Positions 38,186 to 47,459 of a DNA stretch of 64,000 nt are shown one piece after another (the first letter of the stretch is position 1; every line of letters begins with the position of its first letter). The translations under genes and the position numbers were made by a program. Location: assembly GCF_030581005.1 (NCBI RefSeq), contig NZ_JAUQSX010000013.1, positions 158,758 to 222,757 of the forward strand, in the 5' to 3' direction. The notes under the pieces were generated by a model. The model did not search any database. It was not told the DNA's origin and saw only the letters and a list, made by a program, of their open reading frames with translations. Source of the DNA: Hymenobacter mellowenesis (GTDB lineage Bacteria; Bacteroidota; Bacteroidia; Cytophagales; Hymenobacteraceae).

Positions 38186-40105
38186 CTACTCCACTACCAG
38201 CTTTTTGACAAATGCCACGCCGGCCACCGCCACGCGCACGGCATACATGCCGGCCGGGCGGCTGCCGAGGTCGAGGCGCAGGGCGCCGGTGCCGTCGGGC
38301 GCGATGACCAGGGCGTGAGCCGGGCCCAGCGTGCGGCCCAGCGCGTCGAGCAGCTGCACGGTGGCCGGGGCGCGGGGCGGCAGGCCGGCCAGGGCCACCG
38401 TGGCCTGCCCGCCAGCGGCGGGGTTGGGAAACACCGTGGCCTGGGCGGCAAAGGTGCGGGCCTGCTGGGCGGCTGTGGGCGAGCCAAAGGGGTAAAGCGT
38501 TTGGGTACTGGAGCAGCCGAGGTTATTCGTCACGGTGAGCGTGACGGGGCTGCCCGGCGCGGGCGGGGTAGCGAAGCGGTGGGGCGGCGGGGTACGGCCC
38601 TCGAAGAAGGTGCCGTCGGGGAAGTGCCAGCGCCAGCGCTCCAGGGTGGCGTAGCGGGGGCCGGCGGCGGAGAGGTCTACGAGGCGCAGCGTATCGCGGG
38701 CGGGGCTGAGCGTGAAGCGGGCGCTGGCCGTGGGCGGGCGCTGGCACAGGAGCGTGGCGGCGGGGTAGGGCGCGCCTACATTGGCGAAGCGGGTGAGCAG
38801 CCCGGCCTGGTCGTTGGTGGTGACGCCGTTCGCGGTGTGGGGAATGAGGCGCCGTCCGACCAAGGTAATGGTGCCGTTGGCTTGCAGGGCGGTTTGCTGG
38901 GAGGCGGGCTCAAAGTAAGTTTCCCAAACCGGGGTGGCCCCGCCACTGCGGGCGGGGGTATATTCAGCCAGATAGCCCCAGTTGAGGTTATTGAGGGCGA
39001 CGGGGGTGCGGTAGCCCGTTATTAAGTAGTTGCCATTGGCCAGCACCTGTACATGGTCGAGGCCGGCGTCGGGGTCCTGCGTGGTGAGGCCACTCACCCG
39101 CTGCTCCCACTGCACGGCGCCCAGGCTGTCGAACTTGGCCAGGTAGCCGGTAGGTGCAAAGTAGAGCGAGAGTACGGGCAGGTACTTCTTGGCGTACACG
39201 TTGCCGGCCACCACAAAACCGCCGTCGGGGGTGGGCTGCACGTCCTTAGGCTCGTAGAGTTCAGAAATGCTGCCGAAATACTCGCGGGCTAAGCGAATGG
39301 TGTCGCCGTTGGCCTTGAGGCGTTGAAGCCAGCCGCTACGCACCACGATGGGGTTGCTGGCATAAGGCGCCTGCCAGCGCCTGCCTTTCTGGCCCACCAG
39401 CACGTAGGAGCCGTCGCGCAGGGCGGCCATCGTCGTCACGCTCACCCCGTCGGGGGCGGTCGTGTTGCCCGGGTACTGGCGCCGCCACACCACGCGCTGA
39501 GCTGAGTCGAGGCGCACGACTTGCACGGCGTCGAGGGTGCTGTAGCCGTTCGACGCGTAGGGCTGCGTGTCGACCGTGTGGGCCCACAGGGCACCGTCGG
39601 CGGGCAGGCGCAACGCCGCCGTCGGCGCATTGCTGAAATTGCTGAAGCGGTACTGGGGCAGGTAGCGGGGCCGGCCGCGCCAGGTGCCCAGCGAATCGGT
39701 GCGGACACTGAAACAGGCCATGTTCAAGGAATTGGCTAGGCCCGACGTATCAGTGCAACCGGTGATGAGCCAGTCGCCGCCGCGCAGGGGCAGCAGGTTG
39801 AGGTAGCGGCCGCTGTTGAGGCCGTAGCCCCGGCTCGATAGGGTGTCGCCTTGGCTGTTGAATCGCCATAAGCGAGAGCTTTGCTGCACTATTGCTCGGT
39901 TACTCGCGTAGCGGACGAACCCTCCTATAACAGCCAGGCGGGAGGGCCGAACCGGTTGCATTTCTCCGACTGAAATAGCTACGTTGGGGGCCTCCCCAAA
40001 CACGCGCTGCCACACCCGTGTGGGCTGGGCCGAGGCCGACGTGCTGAGGCCCATCCCCAGCATCCAAATCCAGAAAGAGAAACGCATAGGCTTGCTTAGT
40101 TTCAT
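38186..40105 (-). CDS. T9SS type A cargo protein with PKD-like domain
   Basis: 639 residues. Signal peptide MKLSKPMRFSFWIWMLGMGLSTSASAQ; the ATG at 40087 (MRFSFWIW) is an alternative start. The long N-terminal part has repeating WxRxY, DSLG and LITG motifs (LITGCTDTSGLAN, LDSAQRVVWRRQYPGN, KFDSLGAVQWEQRVSG, YLITGYRTPV), suggesting a beta-propeller made of SBBP-like or kelch-like blades. Then a PKD-like domain (LERWRWHFPDGTFFEGRTPPPHRF, VTLTVTNNLGCSSTQTLY), and a T9SS type A sorting domain at the C-terminus (ATVFPNPAAGGQATVALAG ... FVKKLVVE). The product is exported by Sec and T9SS to the surface or medium. Confidence 0.9.
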   Translation of the reverse strand: MKLSKPMRFSFWIWMLGMGLSTSASAQPTRVWQRVFGEAPNVAISVGEMQPVRPSRLAVIGGFVRYASNRAIVQQSSRLWRFNSQGDTLSSRGYGLNSGRYLNLLPLRGGDWLITGCTDTSGLANSLNMACFSVRTDSLGTWRGRPRYLPQYRFSNFSNAPTAALRLPADGALWAHTVDTQPYASNGYSTLDAVQVVRLDSAQRVVWRRQYPGNTTAPDGVSVTTMAALRDGSYVLVGQKGRRWQAPYASNPIVVRSGWLQRLKANGDTIRLAREYFGSISELYEPKDVQPTPDGGFVVAGNVYAKKYLPVLSLYFAPTGYLAKFDSLGAVQWEQRVSGLTTQDPDAGLDHVQVLANGNYLITGYRTPVALNNLNWGYLAEYTPARSGGATPVWETYFEPASQQTALQANGTITLVGRRLIPHTANGVTTNDQAGLLTRFANVGAPYPAATLLCQRPPTASARFTLSPARDTLRLVDLSAAGPRYATLERWRWHFPDGTFFEGRTPPPHRFATPPAPGSPVTLTVTNNLGCSSTQTLYPFGSPTAAQQARTFAAQATVFPNPAAGGQATVALAGLPPRAPATVQLLDALGRTLGPAHALVIAPDGTGALRLDLGSRPAGMYAVRVAVAGVAFVKKLVVE

Positions 40106-40243
40106 GAGCTTACTTAGTTTTTAATGGCCAGTCAACGCGGAGCGGTCGGACACTATACCCGGTGCATAGTCCTGCAAGGGTAGCTCGAATAGAATATCGT
40201 TAAGGAGTATTACCCGGTAACGGGTTGCCCGTCTATTCCCCGC

Positions 40244-43200
40244 CTACCGCACGATTTCCACCCAGCCCTTTACTCGCTCGCCGCCATCGGCCCGGCTGAA
40301 GAGGTAGTAGTAAAGCCCAGCGGGCAGGCCCGCGCCATCCCAGTCGTTGTGGTACTCGGGCACGTCGAACACCCGCTGGCCCCAGCGCGAGAACACCTGC
40401 AGCCGGCCCGGGCAGCCGCCCAGCCGCGGGGCAAAAAAGTCGTTCTGGCCGTCGTTGTTTGGCGTGATGATGTTGGGGAGTAAGGCGGCCTGCACCTCCA
40501 CCGGCGCCAGTGTTACTTGGCGCTGGCAGGGGCCGGGCGGGCCGCTGCCATTGGGCAGCATGGCCCGGGGCACGAAGCGGCCATCGGCGTAAGTATGCTC
40601 CACGGTGGCGCCAGTGGCGGCGGGGCTGCCGTCGCCAAAGTCCCACTCCACCTGGCTGGCCGTGGCGCCAGAGGCCGCAAAGCGCAGGCGTAGCGGCGCC
40701 ACCGGGTTATCGGCGCAGTCGAGGGCCGTCCAGGTGGCAGTGAAGCCCGGCGCGGCCGGTATCGTAATGCGGTAGGGCGCCGTGGCGCAGCCACCGGGCA
40801 GCTCGTAGTAGAGCGCCACGGTGCCCGGCGTGGTGGGCGGGGTGAACATGCCGTTGGCCGTTACGCCCGGGCCGCGCCAGGTGCCGCCCGCCGGCGACGC
40901 GCGCAGCTGAAACGGCCCCTGGCTGTTGCAAAGCGTGGTATCGGTGGGCACCTGCACGTTGGGCACCACGCTCACCACCACGGTTTGCGATACCACAATG
41001 GGGCAGCGCAATTCGGGGAAATCCCAGGTGTAGGTGAGGGTGTAGCGCCCGGGGCCCACGTCGCCGGGGTTGAAGCGGTTGCCCACCACGCCCGGCCCGC
41101 CAAACGTGCCGCCCGCCGGCGAGGCCGAGAGCACCACGCCGTGCGGCGGCGCCGCCAAGCAGATGCTCACCGCCCCCACCGGTGCAAACAGCACCAGCGG
41201 CAGTGGCAGCACCCGCACCTTTAGCTGCCCGGCATAGGCGCAGCTGGTATCGGCCGGCGTGGGGCCGGTGTACGACAGCGTTTGCACCCCCGCCAGCGCC
41301 GCCGAAGGCGTGAACGTAAAGCCCGCGCTCACCGAGCCCGCCACGCCCGGCCCCGTCCACCGGCCGCCGGGCGGCGTGGCGCTGAGGGCCTGGGGACCGG
41401 CCGCGGCGCACACGATGCTGTCGGTTACGCTCAGGGTGGCCAGGCCGGCGCTGCGCACAAAGACGAGCCGGCGGGCGCGGCCGGGGCAGAGCGGCGTATT
41501 GCCGGGCGGGCCGGTGTAAAACAGGTACTGACCGCCCACCAACTGCGGCGTCGGCGTGAAGGTGTAGCCCGTGGCCAGCGAGCCCGTGACGCCCGGCCCG
41601 GCCCAGGTGCCGCCCGCCGGGGTGCCGCCCCACAGCCGCATGGGGCCGCCCGAGAGGCAATAGGCGGTGTCGCGCGGCACCCGGGCCGTGCCGCCCGCGG
41701 GCAGCACTAGGATGCGCATCGTGTCGGTCACCGGGGTGCAGTCGGCGTCGCCCTGCAGGGAATATACCAGCAGGTGCGGTCCCCCCACCATCGCCACGGT
41801 GGGAGAAAACGAGAAGTGGTCGATGGAGCCCAGCACGCCCGGGCCCGTCCAGATGCCCCCGGGCGGGGTGCCAACCAGCTGAATCGGCGGGTCATTCGCA
41901 CACATCATCAGAGGAGGGTGGGGCGTAATGACGGGCTGGACTTTTACCACCATCACCAGCGTCGCCACCACGGGGCAGCGCCCGCCCGTCACCTGATACA
42001 CAATGCTGTGGTTGCCCCGGCCGGCCAGCATGGGGTCGAACAGGGAAGTGCCCGGCACCACGCCCCGCCCCGTGAACGTGCCCCCGGCCGGCGTGCCCGT
42101 GAGCTGCACCGGCGCCACGGTAGTGCCCGGCAGCAGGCAAAACACCTGGCGCGGAGCCGTGAGGGTGGCCGTGGCCTGGGGCAGCACCGTGATGCGCCGC
42201 GTGCTGGTGCCGGCGCAGCCGCTCACGGCGGCCGGGCTGGTGTAGGTGAGCACCTGCTGCCCCACCGGCGCCGCCGAGGGCACAAAGAAGAAGCCCGTGC
42301 TCAGCGAGCCCGACACGCCCGGCCCCGTCCAGGTGCCGCCCTCGGGCGAGCCGCTCAGCAGCACGGGATTGCCCCGCGCGCACACCGACAGCGTGTCGGT
42401 GCCGGCCGGCGAAGTATTGGCCTGAAATGCAAACTTGAACGCGGCGTTGTTGCAGTGGGGCGAGCCGTTGGTGCTGGTGTAGGTGCCCGCGCCGGGCGGC
42501 ACCGGAATGCCCGTGCCGCCGCCCTGGTCGCAGGCGCACACGGCCTGGTAGAGCACATTCTGGCCGTCGAAGCGCGACATGCCGCCGTCCACATGGTCGT
42601 CGGCGGTGGTGCCGAAGAAGGTGGCGTAGTCCAGCCCGCGCGCGCCGTCAGACAGCTGCATTAGGTAGAAATCGACGCCGTCGGTGGCGCGTTGCAGGGC
42701 GTCGGGGGTGGTGGGCAGGCCGGTGGTGGAGCCGTTGTTGGGGTCGAGGCCGCCGCCCCAGCCGGCCAGGGCCATGCGTCCGTAGCAGTCCACCCCAAAG
42801 GCGGTGGGCGAGATATCCGTAGTGGTGCGCCCGCTGCCGAACACGGTGGCAAAGCCTGCCGTGCGCAGGTTGGGCTGCAGCTGCTGAATGAACTGCTGCC
42901 CGTGCGCCACGTGGTAGCGCGTGGTATCCAGGCCCGGCCAGGTTGGCCCCAGCGTCTGGCCCAGCACATACACCCGCCCGCCCGGCCCCGAGCGCACAAA
43001 AAACGCCTGGTCGTAGCCGCTCGTGCCCAGATAGGTTGATTGCGTGAGGGCCCCGGCGCCCGTGAGCCGGGCCACAAAGCCATCCACATTGCCGGCCAGG
43101 CCGACCTGATACCCGCTGGCCGACCCGTTCAGGGTGGCGCTGGTGGTGCCGCCGGCCACCAGCAGGTCGCCGCCCACGTCTTCGCGCTGCAGCGAGTAAA

Positions 43201-44698
43201 TGGCATCGGCGCCGGCGCCGCCCACCAGGGTGGTCCAGCGCACCCGGTTCAGGGTGGAGTCGAGGCTGGTGACGAGGCCATCGGAGCTGCCGCCGCGGTA
43301 GGCGCCCGCCACCAGACCGGGGAAATTGGCCGAGCCCGTGACGCTGGCTACGTACACGTTGCCCTGCGGGTCGAGGGCGAGGTCGCCGCGGAAGGCGTCG
43401 CCGTAATTGTGGCGCAGGCGGGGCGCGGCGGCGGCCGGGTCGAGCAGGCCGTCGGTGCCGGTGCCGCCCAGGTAGGTGCTGGCCCGCAGGCCGCCCCCGC
43501 TGGCACTCAGCCGCGTCAGCACCAAATCGGACCCGCCGGTGAGTACAAAGGGCGAATTCAGCCCAAATGGCGCCACTGCTGGCCCACCGCGCAGGCTGCG
43601 ATTGAGAGCCGTGGTGGTGGTCGGGTAGTCGGTGGAAGAGGTGGTGCCCAGCAGCAGCAGCTCGTTGCGGGCATTCACCAGCAGGCTGTGCGGAAACTCC
43701 AGGTTGTTGCCGCCCAGGTAGGTGGCCCAGGCCCGCGCCGTCGTCCCCGTAGCGCTGGCATTGAACTTCATAATGGTAATGTCGATGCTGCCGCTAAAAG
43801 CCGTCAGGTAAGCCCCCGAAGTAGTTGGGTAGCCTGGTTCAAACACCACGCCGGCGGTGTAGAGGTTGCCCCGCGCGTCGTGGGTGGCCGCAAAGCCCCA
43901 GTTCTCCACCGAGGAGCCCGTGTAGGAAGCAAACTGCACCGCCGGGTCAATGACGAGCGGACGCTGCCGGTCGTAGGCGCCCAGCCGGAAGCTCACCGCC
44001 GTGCCCTGCAGCTCGAAGGCGCAGGCCACGGCTTGGGGCTGGCCGGTGGTGGGGTCGGTTTGCCAGGCGCGGGGCGCCAGCTCCGTCAGCAGGCCGGCGG
44101 TGGTGCGCACTTCCAGGCGGCCGGTGGCGGGGTCGAGGCGCAGGGCGTCGGCGCCGCGATAGTTCCAGCGGGCCTGGGCGGGGTCGGCGCCGGGGGCCAA
44201 TAGCAGGTCGTACTCAAATTGCTGCGCGGTGTTTTCCTTCAGCACCAGGTCAATACCGGGCCAGAGCTGGCGGTAGCGCAGGCCGTACCAGGCGCGCACA
44301 TCGCGGGCCCAGCGGCGGGCGTCGGCGCCGCGCAGGTAGTGGCGGCGGCCGGGGGCGGCCGCTTCAGCAGCCGGTTCCAGCGTGGCAGTGGGGGAGGGGG
44401 CGATGAATTCCAGGCGCAGGCCGTGGGCTTTCACCTGTCCGCCGGGCAAGATGGCCGGCTTGCTTTCCGCCTGTGGCCCATGGCCCGGCAGACCGGTGGT
44501 GAGGGCGTAAGTCAAGCCAGTAGCTTCCACAAACAGCCGGGCGCTGGGCGCTACCTGGGCGGCGTAGCGCGCCCGAGCGTCCCATTGCCCCCGGTTTTCA
44601 ATAAATTCCAGCGTGGGCCGGGCCTGCTGCCCGCGCACGGGCAACGACAACAGCGCGCCCCACAAAATGAGCAAGGTAAAAAGTAGACGCATAAGCAA
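40244..44698 (-). CDS. Giant T9SS type B protein (DUF7948, SBBP-like repeats, PKD-like repeats, gliding-motility C-terminal domain)
   Basis: 1484 residues. Signal peptide MLMRLLFTLLILWGALLSLPVRGQ, then FIENRGQWDARARYAAQV, the start of the ENRGQW domain (DUF7948). Next come SBBP-like repeats (YTGSSVENWGFAATHDARGNLYTAG; STYLGGTGTDG; TYLGTSGYDQ; FFGTTADDH). The middle has six to seven repeated Ig/PKD-like blocks around GGTWTGPGV (GSPEGGTWTGPGVSGSL, GTPAGGTFTGRGVVPG, GTPPGGIWTGPGVLGS, GTPAGGTWAGPGVTGSL, ATPPGGRWTGPGVAGS, ASPAGGTFGGPGVVGN, ASPAGGTWRGPGVTANG). A PKD domain follows, then the CHU_C/type B sorting domain (LLPNIITPNNDGQNDFFAPRL ... GLYYYLFSRADGGERVKGWVEIVR). Secreted by T9SS, and probably surface-retained. 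Confidence 0.92.
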   Translation of the reverse strand: MLMRLLFTLLILWGALLSLPVRGQQARPTLEFIENRGQWDARARYAAQVAPSARLFVEATGLTYALTTGLPGHGPQAESKPAILPGGQVKAHGLRLEFIAPSPTATLEPAAEAAAPGRRHYLRGADARRWARDVRAWYGLRYRQLWPGIDLVLKENTAQQFEYDLLLAPGADPAQARWNYRGADALRLDPATGRLEVRTTAGLLTELAPRAWQTDPTTGQPQAVACAFELQGTAVSFRLGAYDRQRPLVIDPAVQFASYTGSSVENWGFAATHDARGNLYTAGVVFEPGYPTTSGAYLTAFSGSIDITIMKFNASATGTTARAWATYLGGNNLEFPHSLLVNARNELLLLGTTSSTDYPTTTTALNRSLRGGPAVAPFGLNSPFVLTGGSDLVLTRLSASGGGLRASTYLGGTGTDGLLDPAAAAPRLRHNYGDAFRGDLALDPQGNVYVASVTGSANFPGLVAGAYRGGSSDGLVTSLDSTLNRVRWTTLVGGAGADAIYSLQREDVGGDLLVAGGTTSATLNGSASGYQVGLAGNVDGFVARLTGAGALTQSTYLGTSGYDQAFFVRSGPGGRVYVLGQTLGPTWPGLDTTRYHVAHGQQFIQQLQPNLRTAGFATVFGSGRTTTDISPTAFGVDCYGRMALAGWGGGLDPNNGSTTGLPTTPDALQRATDGVDFYLMQLSDGARGLDYATFFGTTADDHVDGGMSRFDGQNVLYQAVCACDQGGGTGIPVPPGAGTYTSTNGSPHCNNAAFKFAFQANTSPAGTDTLSVCARGNPVLLSGSPEGGTWTGPGVSGSLSTGFFFVPSAAPVGQQVLTYTSPAAVSGCAGTSTRRITVLPQATATLTAPRQVFCLLPGTTVAPVQLTGTPAGGTFTGRGVVPGTSLFDPMLAGRGNHSIVYQVTGGRCPVVATLVMVVKVQPVITPHPPLMMCANDPPIQLVGTPPGGIWTGPGVLGSIDHFSFSPTVAMVGGPHLLVYSLQGDADCTPVTDTMRILVLPAGGTARVPRDTAYCLSGGPMRLWGGTPAGGTWAGPGVTGSLATGYTFTPTPQLVGGQYLFYTGPPGNTPLCPGRARRLVFVRSAGLATLSVTDSIVCAAAGPQALSATPPGGRWTGPGVAGSVSAGFTFTPSAALAGVQTLSYTGPTPADTSCAYAGQLKVRVLPLPLVLFAPVGAVSICLAAPPHGVVLSASPAGGTFGGPGVVGNRFNPGDVGPGRYTLTYTWDFPELRCPIVVSQTVVVSVVPNVQVPTDTTLCNSQGPFQLRASPAGGTWRGPGVTANGMFTPPTTPGTVALYYELPGGCATAPYRITIPAAPGFTATWTALDCADNPVAPLRLRFAASGATASQVEWDFGDGSPAATGATVEHTYADGRFVPRAMLPNGSGPPGPCQRQVTLAPVEVQAALLPNIITPNNDGQNDFFAPRLGGCPGRLQVFSRWGQRVFDVPEYHNDWDGAGLPAGLYYYLFSRADGGERVKGWVEIVR

Positions 44699-44838
44699 TT
44701 CAGTGGAAGAAGGATAGCAGTAAAGCTAGACCGCAGCGCACAAAAACCATGCGCTGTTTCCGCTTTTCTTCATCTTTATTTCCAATGGCTTGCCATGAAG
44801 CAGTGCCGAAATCCGAAGCCAGGCGTTGGCCGGCCTGG

Positions 44839-45597
44839 CTACTCCGGCTCCGGCACCACGCCTTCTTCGTACTCCACCCGGCTCAGGAACAGGCCGCAGG
44901 CCGGGGCCGCGTTGCCGGCATCCACCCGCTTCTGGGCCCACAGCAGCTCCTGGAACTGGCGCGGCGTGAGCTTGCCCCGGCCCACATCGAGCAGGGTGCC
45001 CACCACCAGCCGCACCATGCCCCGCACAAAGCGGTTGGCCCGGATGTGGAAGCGCCAGCCGCCCGGCGCGGGGTGCCAGCCGGCGGCCGTGCAGTAGCAC
45101 ACGTAGTGGTTTTCACCGCCTTTCACCTTCGAAAACGTGGTGAAATCGAACTGGCCCACCAGGTAGCCGGCGGCCTCGTTCATGGCCGCCACGTCGAGGG
45201 GGCGGTCCACGTACAGGGCGTGGTCACGGCGGAAGGGGTCGGGCTGCGTCACCACAAAGTAGTCGTAGTTGCGCTCCTCGGCTGAGAAGCGGGCGTGGGC
45301 CCCGGCGGGCACGGGGTGCAGGCGCAGGGGGGCAATGTCGGGCGGCAGGGCACGGCGCAGGCGGTAGAGCAGCTGGTCGAGCGAGAGCGTATCGGGCAGC
45401 TCGGCATCGAAGTGGGCCACCTGGTGGCTGGCGTGCACGCCGCTGTCAGTGCGGCCGCTGCCCAGGCAGTAGGTGGGGTGGCGTAGCACTTGGCTCAGGC
45501 AGCGGTCGAGCTCGGCCTGCACGGTGGGCATGCCCGGCTGAATCTGCCAGCCGCAGTAGGAAGTGCCGTCGTAGGCGAGGTGCAGGAAGTAGCGCAT
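44839..45597 (-). CDS. truA: tRNA pseudouridine(38-40) synthase
   Basis: 252 residues from ATG 45595-45597 (MRYFLHLAYDGTSYCGWQIQ). Isomerises uridine to pseudouridine at positions 38-40 of the tRNA anticodon stem-loop. The TruA signature GRTDSGVHASHQVAHF contains the catalytic Asp; YDGTSYCGWQ and FTTFSKVKGGENHYVCYCTAA are also typical, and the length is normal. A TTG nine bases upstream is in frame, but the ATG fits the family. A TACTTTTG element ends six bases before the ATG, so the transcript may be leaderless. It interrupts a long series of secreted-protein genes; in relatives it is usually a stable housekeeping gene. Confidence 0.95.
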   Translation of the reverse strand: MRYFLHLAYDGTSYCGWQIQPGMPTVQAELDRCLSQVLRHPTYCLGSGRTDSGVHASHQVAHFDAELPDTLSLDQLLYRLRRALPPDIAPLRLHPVPAGAHARFSAEERNYDYFVVTQPDPFRRDHALYVDRPLDVAAMNEAAGYLVGQFDFTTFSKVKGGENHYVCYCTAAGWHPAPGGWRFHIRANRFVRGMVRLVVGTLLDVGRGKLTPRQFQELLWAQKRVDAGNAAPACGLFLSRVEYEEGVVPEPE

Positions 45598-45603
45598 GAA
45601 GCG

Positions 45604-45611
45604 CAAAAGTA
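45604..45611 (-). promoter_or_regulatory. -7 element TACTTTTG six bases from the truA start
   Basis: Exact TAnnTTTG on the minus strand (45604-45611); the ATG of truA is 45597-45595. With a transcription start 5-8 bases downstream of the element, the mRNA would begin at or just before the start codon. No TTG at -33. Confidence 0.5.
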
Positions 45612-45627
45612 CGGCCCCGGGTGCGTG

Positions 45628-47070
45628 CTACTCCACCACCACGCGCCGGGCCAGGGCCGCGCCGCCGGCCCGCAGCCGCAGCGTGTACACGCCCGGCGCC
45701 AGCCCGGCCGTCTCGACCCGGAAGCTGGCCCCGGACCCAGCGGGGCGGCGCACCACCTGGCCCAGCGCGTTCAGCAGCTCGGCGTGCGTGGCGGGGGCGC
45801 CGGCCGGCAGCGTCACCGTGAAGGCGTCGTGGGCGGGGTTGGGGGCCAGGGAGAGGTCGGCAGCGGTGGGGCGGGTGGCAGACAAGTAAGTGCCGGTATT
45901 GAGAAAAACACCAACCGCGCTGTAGCTAAGCGCAACGATATCCAGCCGGCCGTCGCCGTTCAGGTCGTGCAACAGTACCCCGACGGGGTTGCTGTTGGGC
46001 CCGGTGGGGTAGCTGCCAGTGGCTACAAAACCACCGCCGGCCTGTCCTTGCAAAACCGCAATATTATTTGTGGTGTAATTGTCCGTGGCCATATCCAGCC
46101 GGCCATCGCCATTCAGGTCGCCCAGCGCCACGGTATGCGGAAGGGTGCCGCCACTCGGGTACATGACGAGCGGCGCAAATCCGCTGGCCTGCCCCGCCAG
46201 CACGCCGATGGCCCCAGCACTGTTGGCAAAAGGCATAACGGAAACGATGTCCACCCGGCCATCCCCGGTCACATCGGCGAGTGCTACATCATCAACCAGG
46301 CCCATGCCGCTGGCATACGTGCTGGCGGGTGCAAAGCCACCAGTGGCCTGTCCGAGCAACACCCCCACGTTGGTGTTGTTGGCGACGGCAATATCCAGGC
46401 GTCCGTCGCCATTGATATCGCCCAGCGCCAGGCCATTGGGGCTGCCATACTGGCCCGGTGCGCCGGATGCATACGTACTGGCCGGTGCAAGGCCTCCGCC
46501 GGCTTGCCCCAGCAACACGCCCACCACGTGCGCTCCGTGGATGGTGGCAACAACATCGGGACGGCCGTCGGCATTCACGTCGCCCACGGCTACCCCCCGC
46601 GGCCCGCTGAGTCTGCTGCCAATCAGGCCGGTAGAGTACAGCGTTACCGCCCCAAAGCTGCCACCCGCTGCGCCCAGCAGTACCCCAATGCTGTTGGAGT
46701 CGCCATTCGCCGAAACAATATCGAGCCGCCCATCCCCATTGACGTCGGACAAAGCCACTTCTGACGGACCACTGCCTGGTCCCGTAGAGTACGTGCTGAT
46801 TGGTGCAAAGCCACCACCGGTCTGGCTCAGCAGTACGCCGACCAGGTTCACATTGTAGTGTGTGGTAACGATGTCGGGTCGGCCGTCGCCGTTCAAATCA
46901 CCCAACGCCAGCCCATTGGGCGAGTAGCCGGGGCCGGTAGCATAGCTGGTCATCGGCCCGAAGCTCTGGCCCCACGCCGCCGGCCCGACCGCGCCCAGCG
47001 CCAGCAGCAGCGCCCCGCGCCGGGCGTGGCCGGAGAAACGGCCGGTTGAAAAGGAGAAGAAGTGTTTCAT
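45628..47070 (-). CDS. FG-GAP repeat T9SS type A protein (cassette C, third gene)
   Basis: 480 residues from ATG 47068-47070. Signal peptide MKHFFSFSTGRFSGHARRG then ALLLALGAVGPAAWGQ. Six to seven FG-GAP/VCBS repeats of about 55 residues, each with a D-NGDGR-D calcium loop (ALGDLNGDGRPDIVT, ALSDVNGDGRLDIVS, AVGDVNADGRPDVVA, ALGDINGDGRLDIAV, ALADVTGDGRVDIVS, ALGDLNGDGRLDMAT, LLHDLNGDGRLDIVA), forming a predicted beta-propeller. C-terminal T9SS type A domain (LAPNPAHDAFTVTLPAGA ... LARRVVVE). It closely parallels the gene at 51286 and the remnant at 59524. It follows the mini-protein gene of its cassette; truA follows 30 bases later. Confidence 0.92.
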   Translation of the reverse strand: MKHFFSFSTGRFSGHARRGALLLALGAVGPAAWGQSFGPMTSYATGPGYSPNGLALGDLNGDGRPDIVTTHYNVNLVGVLLSQTGGGFAPISTYSTGPGSGPSEVALSDVNGDGRLDIVSANGDSNSIGVLLGAAGGSFGAVTLYSTGLIGSRLSGPRGVAVGDVNADGRPDVVATIHGAHVVGVLLGQAGGGLAPASTYASGAPGQYGSPNGLALGDINGDGRLDIAVANNTNVGVLLGQATGGFAPASTYASGMGLVDDVALADVTGDGRVDIVSVMPFANSAGAIGVLAGQASGFAPLVMYPSGGTLPHTVALGDLNGDGRLDMATDNYTTNNIAVLQGQAGGGFVATGSYPTGPNSNPVGVLLHDLNGDGRLDIVALSYSAVGVFLNTGTYLSATRPTAADLSLAPNPAHDAFTVTLPAGAPATHAELLNALGQVVRRPAGSGASFRVETAGLAPGVYTLRLRAGGAALARRVVVE

Positions 47071-47113
47071 GGAAAGAAAAGACGATGAAGCACCGGCCCC
47101 GCGCCCGGCGGGC

Positions 47114-47121
47114 CCAAGATA
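47114..47121 (-). promoter_or_regulatory. Conserved promoter-like element TATCTTGG of cassette C third gene
   Basis: Minus-strand GTATCTTGGG at 47113-47122 region; the octamer TATCTTGG lies 43 bases before the ATG (47070). The identical element stands at the identical distance before the paralogue at 52695. Confidence 0.55.
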
Positions 47122-47182
47122 CACGGTGCCTGGCGTTTCGGGAGTAGCAGGCAGGTTCGGTTTCCTTATTAATTAAGCAGAA

Positions 47183-47213
47183 ACGCCCCCGCTACAACTC
47201 GTAGCGGGGGCGT
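47183..47213 (-). terminator. Terminator after the cassette C mini-protein gene
   Basis: Perfect 13-bp GC-rich stem (47183-47195 with 47201-47213), loop AACTC, followed on the minus strand by TTTC. Confidence 0.8.
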
Positions 47214-47239
47214 CGGAAGCAGCGGCGAAGCGCAGGCGG

Positions 47240-47449
47240 CTAGCGGGCCAGCTGGCGGCGCTGGCGCAGCTTTCTCAGGCCCAAGGCCACGCCGGAGGCG
47301 AGCAGCAGGGAGGCGCCGCCGTCGAGGGGTACGTCGGTGGTGGCGGGGGGCGTGGTGGGTGTGCCCGGGCCGGGGCCGCCCGAGCCGGGTTGGGCCGACG
47401 CCGCCGAAACAGCCAGCGCAAAAGCCGCCGTGAGGAACAAAGATTTCAT
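47240..47449 (-). CDS. PID-CTERM-like mini-protein (cassette C)
   Basis: 69 residues from ATG 47447-47449. Signal peptide MKSLFLTAAFALAVSAASAQ, a short Gly/Pro/Thr linker (PGSGGPGPGTPTTPPATTDV), then PLDGGASLLLASGVALGLRKLRQRRQ: an acidic-glycine motif, a hydrophobic segment and a basic tail. This three-part C-terminus fits the PID-CTERM class of Bacteroidetes sorting signals (usually PIDGG-). The mature protein after removal of both ends would be little more than the linker. Closely matches the genes at 52886 and 59961. A terminator-like hairpin lies between the upstream large gene and its start codon. Which enzyme recognises the signal is unknown to me. Confidence 0.8.
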   Translation of the reverse strand: MKSLFLTAAFALAVSAASAQPGSGGPGPGTPTTPPATTDVPLDGGASLLLASGVALGLRKLRQRRQLAR

Positions 47450-47459
47450 GGGAAGCAGC

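Noticed and set aside
40211..40225. Hairpin ACCCG-GTAA-CGGGT downstream of the type B gene
   Set aside because: Short stem without a T run; not convincing as a terminator.
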